The translations under genes were made by a program, and so were the position numbers. A DNA stretch of 14,286 nucleotides from Clostridiales bacterium (GTDB taxonomy: Bacteria; Bacillota; Clostridia; Oscillospirales; Oscillospiraceae): assembly GCA_004553545.1 (NCBI GenBank), contig SFLD01000048.1, positions 1-14,286 of the forward strand. Direction: 5' to 3'. The notes beneath the pieces were generated by a model, which ran no database searches, had not been told where the DNA came from, and was given only the letters and a program-made list of their open reading frames with translations. This document shows, piece by piece, positions 6,264 to 12,701 of this stretch (position 1 is its first letter; each line of letters begins with the position of its first letter).

Positions 6264-8048
6264 ATGGCCTTCCCCCAGAGCTTTATGGACGAGCTCATCG
6301 CCCGGAGCGACATCGCCGACGTGGTGGGCACCTATGTGCCTCTCGTCAGCAAGGGCGGGAGCCTTTGGGGCTGCTGCCCCTTCCACAATGAGAAGACCCC
6401 CTCCTTCCATGTTCTGCAGGACAAACAGATCTTCTACTGCTTCGGCTGCAAGCGGGGCGGCGGCGTCATCAACTTCATCATGGAGGAGGAGAACCTCTCC
6501 TTCCCGGACGCCGTGCGCTTTCTGGCCCGCCGGGCCGGGATGGAGGTGCCGGAGGAGGATGGCGACCGGGAGGCCGCCCGCCGCCGCCAGCGCCTCCTGG
6601 CCCTGAACCGGGACGCCGCCCGGTTTTACTACCAGCTCCTGCGCCAGCCGGAGGGCGCCGCCGTGCGGGCGTACCTTGAAAAGCGGAAGATCCTGCCCGC
6701 CACCGCCGTGAAGTTCGGCATGGGCGCCTCGCCGGACAGCTGGGACGCCCTCCTCACGGCCATGACCGCCAAGGGCTACACCAAGTCTGAGCTGGTGACG
6801 GCAGGCCTCGCCGTCCAGGGGAAGAACGGCCGCCTCTACGACAAGTTCCGCAACCGCTTGATGCTCCCGGTGGTGGACACCAAGGGCGACGTGGTGGCCT
6901 TTGGCAGCCGGGTGCTGGACAAGTCCGAGCCCAAGTATATGAACTCGCCGGAGACCCCGGTCTACTCCAAGCGCCGGGTGCTCTACGGGCTGAATCTCGC
7001 CAAGAAGACCAAGCGGCCCAACCTCATCCTCTGCGAGGGGAACCTGGACATCGTGACGCTGCACCAGGCGGGCTTTGACAACGCCGTGGCCTCCATGGGC
7101 ACGGCCCTCACCACCGAGCAGACCCGCCTCCTCTCCCGCTTCACCAAGGAGCTGGTCCTCTGCTACGATAACGACAACGCCGGCAAGGCCGCCACGGAGA
7201 AGGCCCTGCAGCTCCTCAATAACTCTGAGTTTACGGTCCGGGTCCTCCAGCTCCCCCGCCGGAGGACGGAGGATGGGGAGCTGGTGAAGCAGGACCCGGA
7301 CGACTACCTCAAGTACCACGGGGCGGAGGCCTTTGAGCGTCTGCTCTCCGGCAGCGAGAACGGCATCGAGTTCCGGATGGCCCAGGTGGCGGGGAAGTAC
7401 GACCTCAGCCGGGACGAGGACCGGGTGGCCTACGCCGAGGACGTCAGCACACTGCTCTCCACCCTGGGCAACGCGGTAGAGCGGGAGATCTGCACCGCCC
7501 GGGCGGCGGAGACCGCCCACATCAGCGCGGAGGCCATGAAGCTGGAGGTCCAGCGGGCCATGAAGCGCCGCTCCGCCCAGGAGCGGAAGGCCCGGCAGCG
7601 CCGGGACCTGAATCCTGCCGCGGCGCTTCAGCCGGCGGAGCGGTCCCTGCGCTATGAGAACCTCCGTTCCGCCAGGGCGGAGGAGGGGCTTTTGCAGCTG
7701 TTGACCCTGGACGCCGGCCTCTTTCCAGCTGAGATGCCGGTCCGGGAGGAGCAGTTTTCCTCCCCCCTGCTGGGCAAGGCCTTCCGCCTTCTCTGGCAGC
7801 AGCGCCAGGCGGGGCGCACGCCCCAGGTGGCGGCCCTTGCCGGGGACCTGGAACCCCGGGAGATGGACGTGATCAGCGGTATCTGCCAGCGGCCCCAATC
7901 CATGGCCACCGCCCCCCAGGCCCTGGCCGACTACATACGCATCATCCAGGAAGAGTACCAGAAACGCAGCGGCCGCGGAGAGGAAGACCCTCTCCGGGCA
8001 GCGATGGAAAAATACAGAAAATCGGGCAATGGAGGAAAGCAAGCATGA
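6264..8048 (+). CDS. dnaG: DNA primase
   Basis: Synthesises RNA primers for chromosome replication at the fork with DnaB helicase. Domains of the 594-residue protein: CHC2 zinc finger (C38, H41, C59, C62, with PFHNEKTPSF), the catalytic N-lobe (about 110-255), and the Toprim fold with CEGNLD (257-262) and YDNDNAGKAA (301-310). EGNLD stands where many primases have EGYMD, and DNDNAG carries the metal-binding aspartates. The C-terminal part (about 400-594) is the less conserved helicase-binding region. ATG at 6264 has AAAGGAG eight bases upstream; the frame is open to 6192 but that extension lacks a good site. The stop codon overlaps rpoD by ATGA. The usual upstream rpsU is absent. Confidence 0.97.
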   Translation: MAFPQSFMDELIARSDIADVVGTYVPLVSKGGSLWGCCPFHNEKTPSFHVLQDKQIFYCFGCKRGGGVINFIMEEENLSFPDAVRFLARRAGMEVPEEDGDREAARRRQRLLALNRDAARFYYQLLRQPEGAAVRAYLEKRKILPATAVKFGMGASPDSWDALLTAMTAKGYTKSELVTAGLAVQGKNGRLYDKFRNRLMLPVVDTKGDVVAFGSRVLDKSEPKYMNSPETPVYSKRRVLYGLNLAKKTKRPNLILCEGNLDIVTLHQAGFDNAVASMGTALTTEQTRLLSRFTKELVLCYDNDNAGKAATEKALQLLNNSEFTVRVLQLPRRRTEDGELVKQDPDDYLKYHGAEAFERLLSGSENGIEFRMAQVAGKYDLSRDEDRVAYAEDVSTLLSTLGNAVEREICTARAAETAHISAEAMKLEVQRAMKRRSAQERKARQRRDLNPAAALQPAERSLRYENLRSARAEEGLLQLLTLDAGLFPAEMPVREEQFSSPLLGKAFRLLWQQRQAGRTPQVAALAGDLEPREMDVISGICQRPQSMATAPQALADYIRIIQEEYQKRSGRGEEDPLRAAMEKYRKSGNGGKQA

Positions 8049-9424
8049 CGAAGAAGGAACAGACGGAGCAGGAGAACCTGACCCCCCAGGAGCTGAAGGC
8101 CCAGGCGGACGCCATCCTGGCCGCCGCCGACCAGGCGGAGAAGGAGCAGAAGGAGAAAGCCAGAAACACCCCCCTGGACGAGAAGACCATCGCCTCCCTG
8201 CCCGCGGCGGCCCTCATCACCGCCAACGAAAAGCTCCGGGACCTGCTGGCCAAGGGCAAGAAGAAGGGCAAGCTGGACTCCGGCGAGCTGATGGAGACCC
8301 TGGACGACCTGAATCTCGAGAGCGAGCAGATGGACCAGGTCTACGACTCTCTGGAGGCTCTCAGCATCGACATCTCCAACGATGAGGATATCCTGCCGGA
8401 CCTCGCCGACGAGGAGCCCGCCGCCGAGGAGATCGCCGAGGTGGAGGAAGAGGAGCTGGTGGACCCCAACTCCCTCGTCAACAGCTTCTCCATCGACGAT
8501 CCCGTCCGCATGTACCTCAAGGAGATCGGCAAGGTCCCCCTGCTGAACCCGGACGAGGAGATCGTCCTGGCCCAGGCCATGTCCGCCGGCAACGAGGCCA
8601 AGGCCAAGCTGGACGAGCTGGAGGAGCGGCGCAGGAACGGCGAGACCCCGAACATCACCCCCGAGGAGGAGGCCCAGCTCCGCAAGGTCTATAAGAAGGG
8701 CGAGAGCTCCAAGCAGAAGCTGGCGGAGGCCAACCTCCGTCTCGTGGTCTCCATCGCCAAGCGCTATGTGGGCCGGGGCATGCTCTTCCTGGACCTCATC
8801 CAGGAGGGCAACCTGGGCCTCATCAAGGCCGTAGAGAAGTTCGACTACACCAAGGGCTACAAGTTCTCCACCTACGCCACCTGGTGGATCCGCCAGGCCA
8901 TCACCCGGGCCATCGCCGACCAGGCCCGGACCATCCGCATCCCCGTCCACATGGTGGAGACCATCAACAAGGTCATCCGGGTCAGCCGCCAGCTCCTGCA
9001 GGAGCTGGGCCACGACCCCTCCCCCAACGAGATCGCCGCCGAGATGGGCATGCCCGTGGAGAAGGTCCGGGAGATCCTGAAGATCGCCCAGGAGCCCGTC
9101 TCCCTGGAGACCCCCATCGGCGAGGAGGAGGATTCCCACCTGGGGGACTTCATCCCCGACGAGGGCGCCAGCGAGCCCAGCGAGGCCGCCAGCTTCACCC
9201 TGCTGAAAGAGCAGCTCATGGACGTCCTCTCCACCCTGACCCCCCGGGAGGAGAAGGTCCTGAAGCTCCGTTTCGGCATTGAGGACGGCCGCAGCCGCAC
9301 CCTGGAGGAGGTGGGCAAGGAGTTCAACGTCACCCGGGAGCGCATCCGCCAGATCGAGGCCAAGGCTCTCCGCAAGCTCCGCCATCCCTCCCGCTCCAAG
9401 AAGCTCAAGGACTTCCTGAACTGA
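8045..9424 (+). CDS. rpoD: RNA polymerase principal sigma factor (sigma-70/SigA)
   Basis: Directs RNA polymerase to housekeeping promoters. The 459 residues carry a short region 1.1-like segment (about 42-110), an acidic linker (111-140), region 1.2 (DDPVRMYLKEIGKVPLL, 151-167), region 2 with ANLRLVVSIAKRYVGRG (229-245), the -10 recognition helix KFSTYATWWIRQAI (273-286), region 3 (about 300-370) and region 4 with EEVGKEFNVTRERIRQIEAKA (split at 421-441), the -35 helix-turn-helix. Between regions 1.2 and 2.1 there is an extra charged segment at about 186-222 compared with the shorter Bacillus subtilis SigA, as I recall in several Oscillospiraceae. ATG overlaps the dnaG stop, with GGAGG nine bases upstream. 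A strong terminator follows. Promoters predicted in this window fit its expected TTGACA/TATAAT preference. Confidence 0.98.
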   Translation: MTKKEQTEQENLTPQELKAQADAILAAADQAEKEQKEKARNTPLDEKTIASLPAAALITANEKLRDLLAKGKKKGKLDSGELMETLDDLNLESEQMDQVYDSLEALSIDISNDEDILPDLADEEPAAEEIAEVEEEELVDPNSLVNSFSIDDPVRMYLKEIGKVPLLNPDEEIVLAQAMSAGNEAKAKLDELEERRRNGETPNITPEEEAQLRKVYKKGESSKQKLAEANLRLVVSIAKRYVGRGMLFLDLIQEGNLGLIKAVEKFDYTKGYKFSTYATWWIRQAITRAIADQARTIRIPVHMVETINKVIRVSRQLLQELGHDPSPNEIAAEMGMPVEKVREILKIAQEPVSLETPIGEEEDSHLGDFIPDEGASEPSEAASFTLLKEQLMDVLSTLTPREEKVLKLRFGIEDGRSRTLEEVGKEFNVTRERIRQIEAKALRKLRHPSRSKKLKDFLN

Positions 9425-9430
9425 GAAAAC

Positions 9431-9463
9431 AGCGCCGTGCCCGCTTCCCGGGCACGGCGCTTT
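9431..9463 (+). terminator. Intrinsic terminator of dnaG-rpoD
   Basis: Perfect 13-bp arms (9431-9443 and 9449-9461), CTTCC loop, then TTTCTCCTG. It begins six bases after the rpoD stop codon. Confidence 0.9.
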
Positions 9464-9472
9464 CTCCTGCCC

Positions 9473-9502
9473 TTGACAGGGGACCGGGACGGGGCGTATC
9501 CT
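9473..9502 (+). promoter_or_regulatory. Candidate promoter of the four-gene membrane operon
   Basis: A perfect TTGACA (9473-9478), 18-bp spacer, TATCCT (9497-9502), followed by a leader of about 135 nt. The 11-mer GGGCGTATCCT covering the -10 region recurs exactly at 9565-9575, where no matching -35 is seen. Confidence 0.55.
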
Positions 9503-9587
9503 GGCGGTAATGCGAAAAATCGACACATCCCCCTCCGTTCCGCCCCTATCGCCGGGCGGGCAAAGGGCGTATCCTAGAGGACAGTCC

Positions 9588-9620
9588 GGGCGGGATGCCG
9601 CCCAGAAAGCAATCGTTTGC
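9588..9620 (+). promoter_or_regulatory. Leader hairpin and LacI-family-like operator
   Basis: A small hairpin GGGCGG/CCGCCC (about 9588-9603) is followed by GCAATCGTTTGC (9609-9620), an imperfect palindrome around a central CG like operators of LacI/CcpA/PurR-type regulators. It lies between the promoter and the ribosome binding site (GGGAGG, 9633-9638). One symmetric pair is mismatched, so this is a suggestion only. Confidence 0.3.
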
Positions 9621-9643
9621 GTGCGAAACCGCGGGAGGTATCC

Positions 9644-10105
9644 ATGAAAGACTTCTTTGATCCCCTGGGCCTTGCCCTGCTGGCGGCCATTCTGGTGCCC
9701 AATCTGATCTTCGCCCTCACTCACCGGCAGGGCTTTGAGAACGCCGTCTCCTGCCCCCGGCTGGAGCGCTGGGAGCAGGTGGGCCGCTTCGGCTCCCTGG
9801 CCTTTCTGGTCCTGCGGCTGCCCTTCCTCCCCTGGGGTGAGTGGTTCCCCGGCGGCGAAGCCCTCTCCCTTCCCATCAGCGCCGTCCTGGCGGCCCTCTA
9901 CTGCCTGGGCTGGGTCCTTTTCTGGCGGGAGGACTCCCTCCGCAAGTCCCTGGCCCTCTCGATCCTGCCCTCCCTCCTCTTTCTGGAGCGGGGCATCCTC
10001 ACGGGGAACTGGGCGCTGACCCTCTTCGCCCTGCTCTTTGCTCCCTGCCACATCGCCCTCAGCGCCCGGAACGCCCTGGCGCAGCGAAAGGAGACCGGCC
10101 TATGA
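9644..10105 (+). CDS. Small polytopic membrane protein, uncharacterised
   Basis: A 153-residue membrane protein with four or five hydrophobic segments, roughly 8-26, 50-64, 75-96, 103-118 and 122-138. The loop after the first segment contains HRQGFENAVSC and LERWEQVGRFG, a motif I recall from many uncharacterised Firmicutes proteins found beside flavodoxin-like genes; no biochemical function is known to me. ATG at 9644 follows GGGAGG by five bases; a TTG nine codons upstream is in frame but has no site. It opens a four-gene operon and overlaps the next gene by ATGA, suggesting that the two membrane proteins are made together and may form a complex. It is not a transporter of any family I recognise. 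Confidence 0.85.
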   Translation: MKDFFDPLGLALLAAILVPNLIFALTHRQGFENAVSCPRLERWEQVGRFGSLAFLVLRLPFLPWGEWFPGGEALSLPISAVLAALYCLGWVLFWREDSLRKSLALSILPSLLFLERGILTGNWALTLFALLFAPCHIALSARNALAQRKETGL

Positions 10106-11019
10106 GCTCTCGCTATGCCCCCACCCGGAAGGCCCTGCTCTTCTGGACCCTCTTCATCGGCGTCGGCGCCGTGGGCGGCGCCCTCTGCATGCTGCTGGAC
10201 CCCAGCGGCCATACCCTGGGCATGGACGCCAAGCTGCCCTACTTCCAGGTGCTGCCCTTGGCGGACGTTCTCTTCCAGGACTTCACCTTCTCCGGCTGGG
10301 CGCTGCTGGTGGTCAACGGCCTCACCAACCTGACCGCCGCCCTCCTGCTGCTGCGGCGGACGCCCCTGGGGGACATTCTGGGCGGGGTCTTCGGCGTCAC
10401 GCTGATGCTCTGGATCGGCATCCAGTTCTATCTCTTCCCCCTGAATTTCATGTCCACGGCCTACTTCGTCTTCGGCCTGATCCAGGCCGCCACGGGCAAT
10501 ATGGCCTGGGTCTTCCGGCGGCAGGAGAGCTTCCACGTCTCCGAGGCCGACTACCCCAACCTGGGCAAAGACCCGAAGCGTCTCGTGGTCTGCTTCTCCC
10601 GGATGGGCTACACCAAAAGGGTGGCCCTGGAGGAGGCGAACCGCACCGGTGCCTGCTTCTGCCAGCTCCGGGCCAGGGAGCGAACGGCGGGGACTCTCGG
10701 CTTCTGGTGGTGCGGCCGCTTCGGGATGCACCGCTGGGCCATGCCGGTGGAGGATACCGGCCTGGACCTCCGGCAGTTCGACCACGTGACCCTCTGCAGC
10801 CCCATCTGGGTCTTCCAGCTCTCCGCCCCCATGCGCTCCTTCTGCGAGAGCGCCCGGGGGCAGATCCGGGAGGCCGACTACCTCCTGGTCCACCACCAGA
10901 AATTCCCCTACTGGAACGCCGCCGACGAGATGGACCGGCTCCTGGACCTTGCCCACAGTCCCGCCGTCAGCCTCTGCTGCCGGGAAGGGCGCTATCTCTC
11001 CCGGCAGGAAAGGGCGTGA
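10102..11019 (+). CDS. Membrane protein fused to a flavodoxin-like domain
   Basis: A 305-residue two-part protein. Residues 1-140 have about four membrane spans (11-31, 64-84, 92-112, 118-137) and a conserved-looking region around DPSG and LPYFQVLP. Residues 158-300 form a flavodoxin-like domain: a beta strand LVVCFSRMGYTK (161-172), whose SRMGYT occupies the FMN phosphate-loop position (usually S/T-x-T-G-N-T), then GFWWCGRFGMHRW (200-212), and CSPIWVFQLSAPMRSFCE (232-249), the strand and FMN-contact loop seen in flavodoxins and WrbA-like proteins. It may be a membrane-tethered flavin oxidoreductase or electron carrier; FMN binding is inferred. AAAGGAG lies eight bases before the ATG, which overlaps the previous stop. 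Cysteines at 185, 187, 232, 248 and 292-293 are notable but form no recognised cluster motif. Confidence 0.85.
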   Translation: MSSRYAPTRKALLFWTLFIGVGAVGGALCMLLDPSGHTLGMDAKLPYFQVLPLADVLFQDFTFSGWALLVVNGLTNLTAALLLLRRTPLGDILGGVFGVTLMLWIGIQFYLFPLNFMSTAYFVFGLIQAATGNMAWVFRRQESFHVSEADYPNLGKDPKRLVVCFSRMGYTKRVALEEANRTGACFCQLRARERTAGTLGFWWCGRFGMHRWAMPVEDTGLDLRQFDHVTLCSPIWVFQLSAPMRSFCESARGQIREADYLLVHHQKFPYWNAADEMDRLLDLAHSPAVSLCCREGRYLSRQERA

Positions 11020-11023
11020 GACC

Positions 11024-11587
11024 ATGGAACTGCTGACGCCCCGCCTCCGCCTCCGGGAACTCCGGGAGGCGGACTTTGACGCCCTCTATGCCGTCCTGGG
11101 GGACTCCGACATCACCCGGCACTCCCCCTACACCTTCGACGAAAGCCGTGTCCGGAACTGGATCGCCCGGAACCGCCGCCGCTACGAGACCCTGGGCTTC
11201 GGTCTCTGGGCCGTGACGCTGCGGGAGAGCGGGGAGCTCATCGGCGACTGCGGCCTTACCCTCCAGAATATCCACGGCGAGCTCCTGCCGGAGATCGGCT
11301 ACCACATCCGGCGGGACCGCCAGCGCCAGGGCTACGCCGCGGAGGCCGCCGGGGCCTGCCGGGACTGGGCCTTTGCCCACACTCCCTTCCGCCGGCTCTT
11401 TTCCTATCTGAAGCAGGACAACCTCCCCTCCGCCGCCACCGCCCAGGCCATCGGCATGCGCTTTTGGAAGGACTTCCCGGACGCCGAGGGGGAGCGCAGC
11501 TCTGTCTATGCCATCCGCCGGGAGGACTGGGCGTCCCTGCGAAAGCCGCCCCAGAAACCCGATCCTGACCAAGGAGGTCCCCTATGA
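11024..11587 (+). CDS. GNAT N-acetyltransferase, RimJ/RimL-like
   Basis: A 187-residue acetyltransferase of the Acetyltransf_3 group. It starts with the typical LLTPRLRLRELREADFDALY, split across the first strand and helix, continues with FGLWAVTLRESGELIGDCGL, and has the acetyl-CoA loop RQRQGYAAEA in YHIRRDRQRQGYA. Late motifs YLKQDNLPSAATAQAIGM complete the fold. Relatives acetylate ribosomal protein N-termini, antibiotics or small molecules; the substrate here is unknown. ATG at 11024 is four bases after the preceding stop and has GGAAAGG ten bases upstream. The last 15 or so residues (KPPQKPDPDQGGPL) are a proline-rich tail that encodes the next gene's ribosome binding site. Its stop overlaps the following gene by ATGA. 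Confidence 0.9.
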   Translation: MELLTPRLRLRELREADFDALYAVLGDSDITRHSPYTFDESRVRNWIARNRRRYETLGFGLWAVTLRESGELIGDCGLTLQNIHGELLPEIGYHIRRDRQRQGYAAEAAGACRDWAFAHTPFRRLFSYLKQDNLPSAATAQAIGMRFWKDFPDAEGERSSVYAIRREDWASLRKPPQKPDPDQGGPL

Positions 11588-12186
11588 AGACGATCCCCCT
11601 GGAGGAAGCCCTCCCCTGCCGCGTCCTGGCGCTTCTCGTGCTGGTACTTTTCTACGGCATCTACTTCGGCAAGGCCATGGCCCAGAAGCGCAAGGGCATC
11701 CAGACCCGGCAGATCGGCCGCCGGAAGGAGAAAAACATCCACACCGTGGAGCTGCTGATGTCTGCCGCCACGCTGCTGGCCCCTGCCTCCCAGCTCCTCT
11801 CCCTGGTCCTGGGCTGGAGCTGCTTCCCGGCCAACGCCCGCTTCACAGGCTTCCTGCTGGGGCTGCTGGGGGACGGCATCTTCCTCACCTCCGTCCTTAC
11901 CATGCGGGACAGCTGGCGGGCCGGCATCCCGGACCGGGACAAAACGGAGCTCATCACCTCCGGTATCTACGCCTACAGCCGAAACCCCGCCTTTCTGGGT
12001 TTTGACCTCATGTACATCGGCACCTTCCTGCTGCTGGGCAATTGGCTCACCGGCCTCTGCTCCGCCTTCGCCATCCTCACCCTGCACCTGCAGATTTTGC
12101 AGGAGGAGCGCTTCCTGGAGGCCGCCTTCGGCGAGCCCTACCGCCGCTACCGCACCCAAACCGCCCGCTACCTGGGCCGAAAATAA
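11584..12186 (+). CDS. Isoprenylcysteine carboxyl methyltransferase-like membrane protein
   Basis: A 200-residue integral membrane protein of the ICMT/phospholipid methyltransferase-like family. Several membrane segments (about 11-29, 57-78, 88-106, 136-170) surround the signature SGIYAYSRNPAFLGF (126-140), and the C-terminus has the matching QEERFLEAAFGEPYRRYR (173-190), both part of the S-adenosylmethionine pocket in this family. Bacteria lack prenylated CAAX proteins, so the substrate is probably a lipid or small hydrophobic molecule, not an isoprenylcysteine; that is inference. ATG follows AAGGAGG by six bases and overlaps the acetyltransferase stop by ATGA. It is the last gene of the operon and has no clear terminator directly after it; the next T-tract hairpin is at 12661-12698. 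Confidence 0.88.
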   Translation: MKTIPLEEALPCRVLALLVLVLFYGIYFGKAMAQKRKGIQTRQIGRRKEKNIHTVELLMSAATLLAPASQLLSLVLGWSCFPANARFTGFLLGLLGDGIFLTSVLTMRDSWRAGIPDRDKTELITSGIYAYSRNPAFLGFDLMYIGTFLLLGNWLTGLCSAFAILTLHLQILQEERFLEAAFGEPYRRYRTQTARYLGRK

Positions 12187-12203
12187 GCTCCGCCCCGTCC
12201 TTC

Positions 12204-12330
12204 GTCCCCAGCGTGCGCAGCGAAGCGCCCGCACGCCGTCCCCGGCGCGCAGCGCAGCGCCCGCGCCCGTCCCCCGTCCCTCGTCCCCGGCGCGCAGCGC
12301 AGCGTCCGCGCCCGTCCTTCGTCCTTCGTC
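12204..12330. repeat. GC-rich tandem repeats with conserved internal hairpin
   Basis: Two 35-bp copies (12238-12272 and 12283-12317, 45-bp period) differ at one base; a diverged copy lies at 12204-12241. Copies are separated by CGTCC/TTCGTCC runs that continue to about 12330. Each copy has short inverted arms: GGCGCG/CGCGCC in the two close copies and GCGTGCG/CGCACGC in the diverged one, where changes on both arms keep the pairing. No coding frame through it looks real. Confidence 0.75.
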
Positions 12331-12450
12331 TCCGCCGCCGCAGCGGCCCTCCCGCCGGCAATGCCGCTCCGCGGCGAGCCGGACAGCAGGCACCCCTGAC
12401 AGCAGCAGGCAGCCGACCGGGGACCCCCGTCCCACCGTCCCGGGCAAGGT
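12331..12450. other. GC-rich spacer without recognisable gene
   Basis: Low-complexity GC-rich DNA between the tandem repeats and the hairpin array. I see small inverted repeats but no gene, promoter or ribosome binding site. Confidence 0.5.
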
Positions 12451-12650
12451 CCAGGAAGGGGCCGGAGCCCCTTCCTGGTTTCCGCCGCCGTTGGCGGTGG
12501 AAAGAAAAGGATCATTTTTCCCGACGACACGCGCGTCGGGAAAAATCCCTCTCACGGAGCGAAGTGTCGGAGTCCCGGCTTCTGCCGGGACTCCGACACC
12601 CGAGCGCAGTGCCCTTTCATTCGCTCCCGGCGGCATGGCCGCCGGGAGCG
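12451..12650. repeat. Array of five consecutive hairpins
   Basis: Five inverted repeats follow each other: 12451-12478 (12-bp arms, CGGA loop), 12479-12503 (11 positions, one G-U pair on the plus strand), 12514-12546 (13-bp arms), 12564-12599 (16-bp arms, TTCT loop) and 12622-12650 (13-bp arms, ATG loop). Four are perfect. Related words GGAGCGAAGTG (12557-12567) and GAGCGCAGTG (12602-12611) flank the fourth. None has a proper T-tract, so they are not ordinary terminators. It could be a mobile extragenic repeat element or a structured RNA. Confidence 0.8.
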
Positions 12651-12660
12651 AGGAAACCCT

Positions 12661-12698
12661 CACGGAAAAAGGCCGCCCAACGGGCGGCCTTTTTCGTG
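12661..12698. terminator. Bidirectional terminator between the operon and typA
   Basis: AAAAAGGCCGCCC/GGGCGGCCTTTTT (12666-12678 and 12682-12694) with an AAC loop, extended by CACG/CGTG with one bulged G. It lies just beyond the minus-strand typA stop and has A and T tracts suited to both directions. Confidence 0.9.
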
Positions 12699-12701
12699 AA
12701 C

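Noticed and set aside
5436..8042. 868-codon minus-strand frame spanning the antisense of dnaG and the phosphopantetheinyl transferase
   Set aside because: Only its last 201 codons match a known family; the rest is the complement of dnaG and is open because GC-rich codons rarely give stops on that frame.
7931..10051. 706-codon minus-strand frame across rpoD
   Set aside because: Leu/Gly/Val-rich shadow of a certain gene, no domain and no ribosome binding site.
9898..11025. 375-codon minus-strand frame opposite the membrane operon
   Set aside because: Shadow with Gly/Glu/Val-rich composition; the plus-strand proteins have domains and proper ribosome binding sites.
12451..12650. CRISPR array
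   Set aside because: Hairpins differ in sequence and there is no constant repeat with regular spacers.
11506..12663. 385-codon minus-strand and 247-codon plus-strand frames through the hairpin and repeat region
   Set aside because: Translations are repetitive Arg/Gly/Ala or Ser/Pro strings created by the DNA repeats and by antisense of neighbouring genes.
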